Origin: Aquihabitans sp.
Lineage (GTDB): Bacteria; Actinomycetota; Acidimicrobiia; Acidimicrobiales; Iamiaceae
Assembly (NCBI GenBank): GCA_025353965.1
Contig: JANXNS010000225.1
Coordinates: 1 to 43,584, forward strand
DNA: 43,584 nt
Direction: 5' to 3'
Of the stretch, positions 41,091 through 43,584 are shown piece after piece. Position 1 is the first letter of the stretch, and the number at the start of each line of letters is the position of its first letter. The translations under genes were made by a program, and so were the position numbers. The notes under the pieces were generated by a model, which saw nothing but the letters and a program-made list of their open reading frames with translations, did no database searches and was not told the origin of the DNA.

Positions 41091-42641
41091 TCACAGCGGC
41101 ATATTGCCGTGCTTGCGGGGCGGGAGTTCCTCCTTCTTGGATTCGAGCATGTCGAGGCCGTCGATCAACATCCGGCGGGTGTCGGCCGGGTCAATCACGT
41201 CGTCGACATAACCCCGTTCGGCGGCGATGTACGGGTTCAGCCACTTCTCGGCATAGGCGTCGACCAGCTCAGCCTTCTTGGCTTCTTTGTCTTCGGCGGC
41301 GGCGATTTCTGGCCGGTTCAAAATCTCGACGGCCCCCGATGCACCCATCACCGCGAGCTCGGCCGAGGGCCAGGCGTAAGCCAGATCCGACCCAATGGAC
41401 TTGGAGTCCATCACCACGTAGGCACCGCCATAGGCCTTGCGGGTAATGATCTGGATGCGGGGCACCGTTGCTTCGCAGTAGGCGTACAAGAGCTTGGCGC
41501 CGTGGCGAATGATGCCGTTGTATTCCTGATCAATACCGGGCAAGAAACCGGGAACATCCACGAAGGTAACGATCGGAATATTGAACGAATCGCAGGTGCG
41601 GACGAAGCGGGCCGCCTTCTCGGAAGCCTCAATGTCCAACACCCCGGCATAGGCGGCGGGCTGATTCCCGACCACGCCTACCGAGCGCCCGCCGAGGCGC
41701 ACGAAGCCGCACACAATGTTGGTGGCCCACTTGGAGAAGTACTCGAAGAACTCGTTGTCGTCGGCGACCGTCTCGATCACCGTGCGCATGTCATAGGGCA
41801 CGTTCGAGCTGTCGGGGATGAGGTCGATCAGCTCGGGGCAGAGGCGGTCGGGCGGATCGGCCGTCTCCAGGTCTGGCGCCGTTTCCAGGTTGTTCGACGG
41901 CAGGAACGACAGGAGAAAGCGAACGTCGTCCAGGCAGGCCCTGTCATCGGGCGCAGTAAAGGCGGCAATGCCGGACTTGGAAGCGTGCGTTTGGGCACCA
42001 CCCAATTCCTGCTGGGTGACATCTTCTCCGGTCACCGTCTTCACGACATCGGGGCCGGTGATGAACATGTAGGACGTGTCTTCCACCATAAAGACGAAGT
42101 CCGTCATGGCCGGGCTATACACCGCGCCGCCAGCGCACGGTCCCATAATCACGCTGATCTGTGGAACCACGCCGGACGATTTCACGTTGCGGTAGAAGAT
42201 GCCGCCATACGAAGCGAGGCTGACGGGACCTTCTTGAATGCGAGCGCCAGCGCCGTCGTTGAGCCCAACCACTGGGGCCCCAACCTTGAGCGCCATATCC
42301 ATGAGCTTGTGGGTCTTCTCGGCAAACACTTCACCCAGCGCCCCACCGAACAGCGTGAAGTCTTGGGAGAAGATGAAGATTTTCCGCCCCTCAACCGTTC
42401 CCCAACCCGTGATCACACCATCGGTGTACGGCCGCTCTTCGATATCGGGATTGCGGTGCCGGGCCAACATGTCGAACTCACGGAACGAGCCGTCATCCAA
42501 CAGGTATTCGATGCGCTCGCGGGCCAGCATCTTTCCGCGGTCGTGTTGGCGCTTCACCGAGCGCTCTGAACCCGGGTTGCGGGCCTCTTCCTTGCGGGCG
42601 TGCAGGTCTGCGAGGCGCTCGCGAATGGGGTGCTCGGGCAT
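41091..42641 (-). CDS. accD: Acyl-CoA (propionyl/acetyl-CoA) carboxylase beta subunit, carboxyltransferase
   Basis: A 516-aa carboxyltransferase that moves CO2 from biotin to acyl-CoA, feeding methylmalonyl- or malonyl-CoA metabolism. N-terminal GKMLARERIEYLLDDGSF, oxyanion loop NDGAGARIQEGPVSLASYG, PCAGGAVYSPAMTDF, SGIAAFTAPDD, second oxyanion region DVPGFLPGIDQEYNGIIRHGAKLLYAY and KAYGGAY. After GGAY comes Val409, where Streptomyces PccB has the specificity residue Asp422, suggesting a different or broader acyl preference. The biotin-carrying alpha subunit is not in the window. It is followed by accE. Confidence 0.93.
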   Translation of the reverse strand: MPEHPIRERLADLHARKEEARNPGSERSVKRQHDRGKMLARERIEYLLDDGSFREFDMLARHRNPDIEERPYTDGVITGWGTVEGRKIFIFSQDFTLFGGALGEVFAEKTHKLMDMALKVGAPVVGLNDGAGARIQEGPVSLASYGGIFYRNVKSSGVVPQISVIMGPCAGGAVYSPAMTDFVFMVEDTSYMFITGPDVVKTVTGEDVTQQELGGAQTHASKSGIAAFTAPDDRACLDDVRFLLSFLPSNNLETAPDLETADPPDRLCPELIDLIPDSSNVPYDMRTVIETVADDNEFFEYFSKWATNIVCGFVRLGGRSVGVVGNQPAAYAGVLDIEASEKAARFVRTCDSFNIPIVTFVDVPGFLPGIDQEYNGIIRHGAKLLYAYCEATVPRIQIITRKAYGGAYVVMDSKSIGSDLAYAWPSAELAVMGASGAVEILNRPEIAAAEDKEAKKAELVDAYAEKWLNPYIAAERGYVDDVIDPADTRRMLIDGLDMLESKKEELPPRKHGNMPL

Positions 42642-42663
42642 GGCGTCAACTTAGGCGCGCCTC

Positions 42664-42679
42664 GTTTCAGCGGTGAAAC
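42664..42679. promoter_or_regulatory. Inverted repeat upstream of accD
   Basis: GTTTCA (42664-42669) and TGAAAC (42674-42679) are perfect arms around GCGG, 22 bp upstream of the accD start and 58 bp upstream of the divergent CMD-family gene. It is a candidate operator in the 96-bp divergent region; the regulator is unknown. Confidence 0.4.
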
Positions 42680-42737
42680 CGTGGTCGCCCGGGTCAACGG
42701 CCCAGCAAGCGCCGCCGGATTAGGCCAAGGTGAGGGC

Positions 42738-43292
42738 GTGACGGACACCCCACGCATTCTCCCGCTCCCCGCCGACGAACGTGACGAGCGCACGGAGGAC
42801 CTCCTGCACAGCCTCCGCTTCGACCCCGACGCCGATGATTTCAATATCTTCACCACGCTGGCCCGCCACCCCCGGCTACTGAAGCGATGGTCCGCGTTCG
42901 GCGGCATGCTGCTGGCGGGCGGGACGCTGCCGGCACGAGACCGGGAGATTCTGATCCTGCGCACCGCGGCCAATACCGGTGCTGACTACGAATGGGGCCA
43001 TCACCTCGCCATCGGTCGTTCGGCGGGCCTGACCGACGCCGAAATGAACGATCTGGCCCTCCCCCTGGCCGACAGTTCGGCATCGCAAGATGGCCTGCTT
43101 GTCCGGGCGGCCGACGAACTCCACCGCTCCTCCGTACTCACCGATGTGACGTGGGCAGCCCTGGCCCAGATCTATAACGAACAACAATTGATCGAAATCT
43201 GCATGGTGGTCGGGCACTATCACTTGGTGGCATTTACATTGAATTCCCTCGGCGTTCGACTCGAGGCCGGCTTTGAGGGGTTGCCATCATGA
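42738..43292 (+). CDS. Carboxymuconolactone decarboxylase (CMD/AhpD-like) family protein
   Basis: A 184-aa protein. It has FTTLARHPRLLKRWSAFGGMLLAGGTLPARDREILILRTAANTGADYEWGHHLAIGRSAGLTDAEM, the CMD-family core around a conserved Glu and His pair. The CxxC of true AhpD peroxidases is absent, so it is a CMD-type lyase or an uncharacterised member. GTG 42738 is preferred because GAGGG precedes it and homologous sequence begins there; an open frame upstream to 42600 is antisense to accD. The stop overlaps the next ATG (ATGA). Confidence 0.85.
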   Translation: MTDTPRILPLPADERDERTEDLLHSLRFDPDADDFNIFTTLARHPRLLKRWSAFGGMLLAGGTLPARDREILILRTAANTGADYEWGHHLAIGRSAGLTDAEMNDLALPLADSSASQDGLLVRAADELHRSSVLTDVTWAALAQIYNEQQLIEICMVVGHYHLVAFTLNSLGVRLEAGFEGLPS

Positions 43293-43584
43293 GCATCACC
43301 GCGGGGCGGCTGGCTGGCCGCAAGATCCTGATTGTCGGCGCCGGCACCCGGCCCAACGAAGACCCCGATGCGCCCCCCGGTAACGGTCGGGCCATCGCCG
43401 TAGCCGCGGCCCGAGAAGGGGCAACCGTGGCTTGCGCCGACATCGACATCAAGGCCGACGTGTCGGACCCGGCCGCCTGCGGGGCCATGGTCCATGAAGC
43501 CGTGGACCTGTCTTCGACGTGAACCTTCGGGCCCATTTTCTCACCTGCAAAGCGGCGCTGCCGGTTCTGGCTGACGATGGCGCC
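43289..43584 (+). pseudogene. Damaged SDR gene (deletions and frameshift), runs off window end
   Basis: It starts at ATG 43289 with an SDR N terminus (GRLAGRKILIVGAGTRPN...GNGRAIAVAAAREGATVACADID), a type with a long loop in the glycine motif. After ADID it passes straight to KADVSDPAACGAMVHEAVD, about 20-25 residues short, then hits TGA 43520. From 43510, two bases out of frame, VFDVNLRAHFLTCKAALPVLADDGA resumes a normal SDR, with the NxG and intervening ~50 residues missing. Two internal deletions, the second shifting frame, fit a pseudogene or an assembly error. It is coupled to the CMD gene by ATGA. Confidence 0.65.

Noticed and set aside
40784-41446. Open frame starting GTG with a GTGA overlap to the Xre stop, looking like a coupled partner gene
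   Set aside because: It runs antisense through accE and the end of accD, and becomes Arg/Pro low-complexity after the first ~45 residues; no toxin-like motif. Only the first 100 bp are free of other genes.
40848-42569. 573-codon plus-strand open frame opposite accD
   Set aside because: Fully antisense to a strongly conserved carboxyltransferase.
1-43584. tRNA, rRNA, riboswitch or prophage features
   Set aside because: No cloverleaf, rRNA-like or conserved riboswitch core and no phage structural or integrase gene was recognised by eye; a covariance-model scan would be needed to exclude small RNAs.

Overview
The window is high-GC DNA from one chromosome and most resembles an actinomycete, probably of the Acidimicrobiia. 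Pointers are an acyl-CoA carboxylase beta subunit paired with a tiny epsilon subunit, an F420-type luciferase-like oxidoreductase, fused isobutyryl-CoA mutase IcmF, a DUF222/HNH (13E12-type) protein behind a Gram-positive LexA box, a DUF4235 protein, many GTG/TTG and probably leaderless starts, and a type IV pilus locus of the kind found in deep-branching actinomycetes. No rRNA, tRNA, CRISPR array, transposase or phage gene was seen. The taxonomic call is inference.

Layout. 1-2.1 kb: the end of Fe superoxide dismutase, then xseA-xseB (exonuclease VII). 2.1-2.8 kb: a small lipoprotein gene bracketed by two inverted copies of a 49-bp palindromic repeat, each next to a G-rich tract. 2.8-7.9 kb: sugar-nucleotide epimerase, polyprenyl diphosphate synthase, two alpha/beta hydrolases (one without a nucleophile) and a flippase-like membrane protein. 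7.8-18.3 kb: type IV pilus region, with an orphan prepilin, trmB, then pilB-pilC-three minor pilin genes-major pilin on the plus strand, and pilT-DUF429 on the minus strand. 18.3-20.9 kb: secreted hydrolase lipoprotein, hexapeptide acyltransferase, small membrane protein. 21-22.7 kb: DUF222/HNH gene with a near-consensus promoter, an operator-like palindrome and an SOS box, then DUF4235. 22.7-26.2 kb: aldo/keto reductase and an SDR-TetR-aldolase-like operon. 26.3-30.5 kb: FAD 2-hydroxyacid dehydrogenase, ThDP-dependent lyase and SDR in one translationally coupled operon, then MgtC. 30.5-33.6 kb: FGGY kinase, glyoxalase-fold protein, luciferase-like oxidoreductase. 33.6-40.3 kb: IcmF, divergent MarR regulator, third repeat copy, class III CoA-transferase, DinB/maleylpyruvate-isomerase-fold protein, metallophosphoesterase. 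40.4-43.6 kb: Xre regulator, accE-accD, carboxymuconolactone-decarboxylase-family protein and a damaged SDR running off the window.

How the genes fit together. The pilus genes form one tightly overlapping operon (ATGA or TGATG junctions) ending in a major pilin with its own strong ribosome-binding site and terminator. PilM/N/O/Q-type genes and the prepilin peptidase are absent and must lie elsewhere. IcmF, the acyl-CoA carboxylase, the CoA-transferase and the LLM oxidoreductase suggest short and branched acyl-CoA catabolism.

The most unusual signals are the three-copy palindrome plus G-tract element, which sits on gene 3' ends; the promoter/operator/LexA-box stack at the DUF222 gene; and a prepilin carrying three tandem cysteine-paired beta domains.
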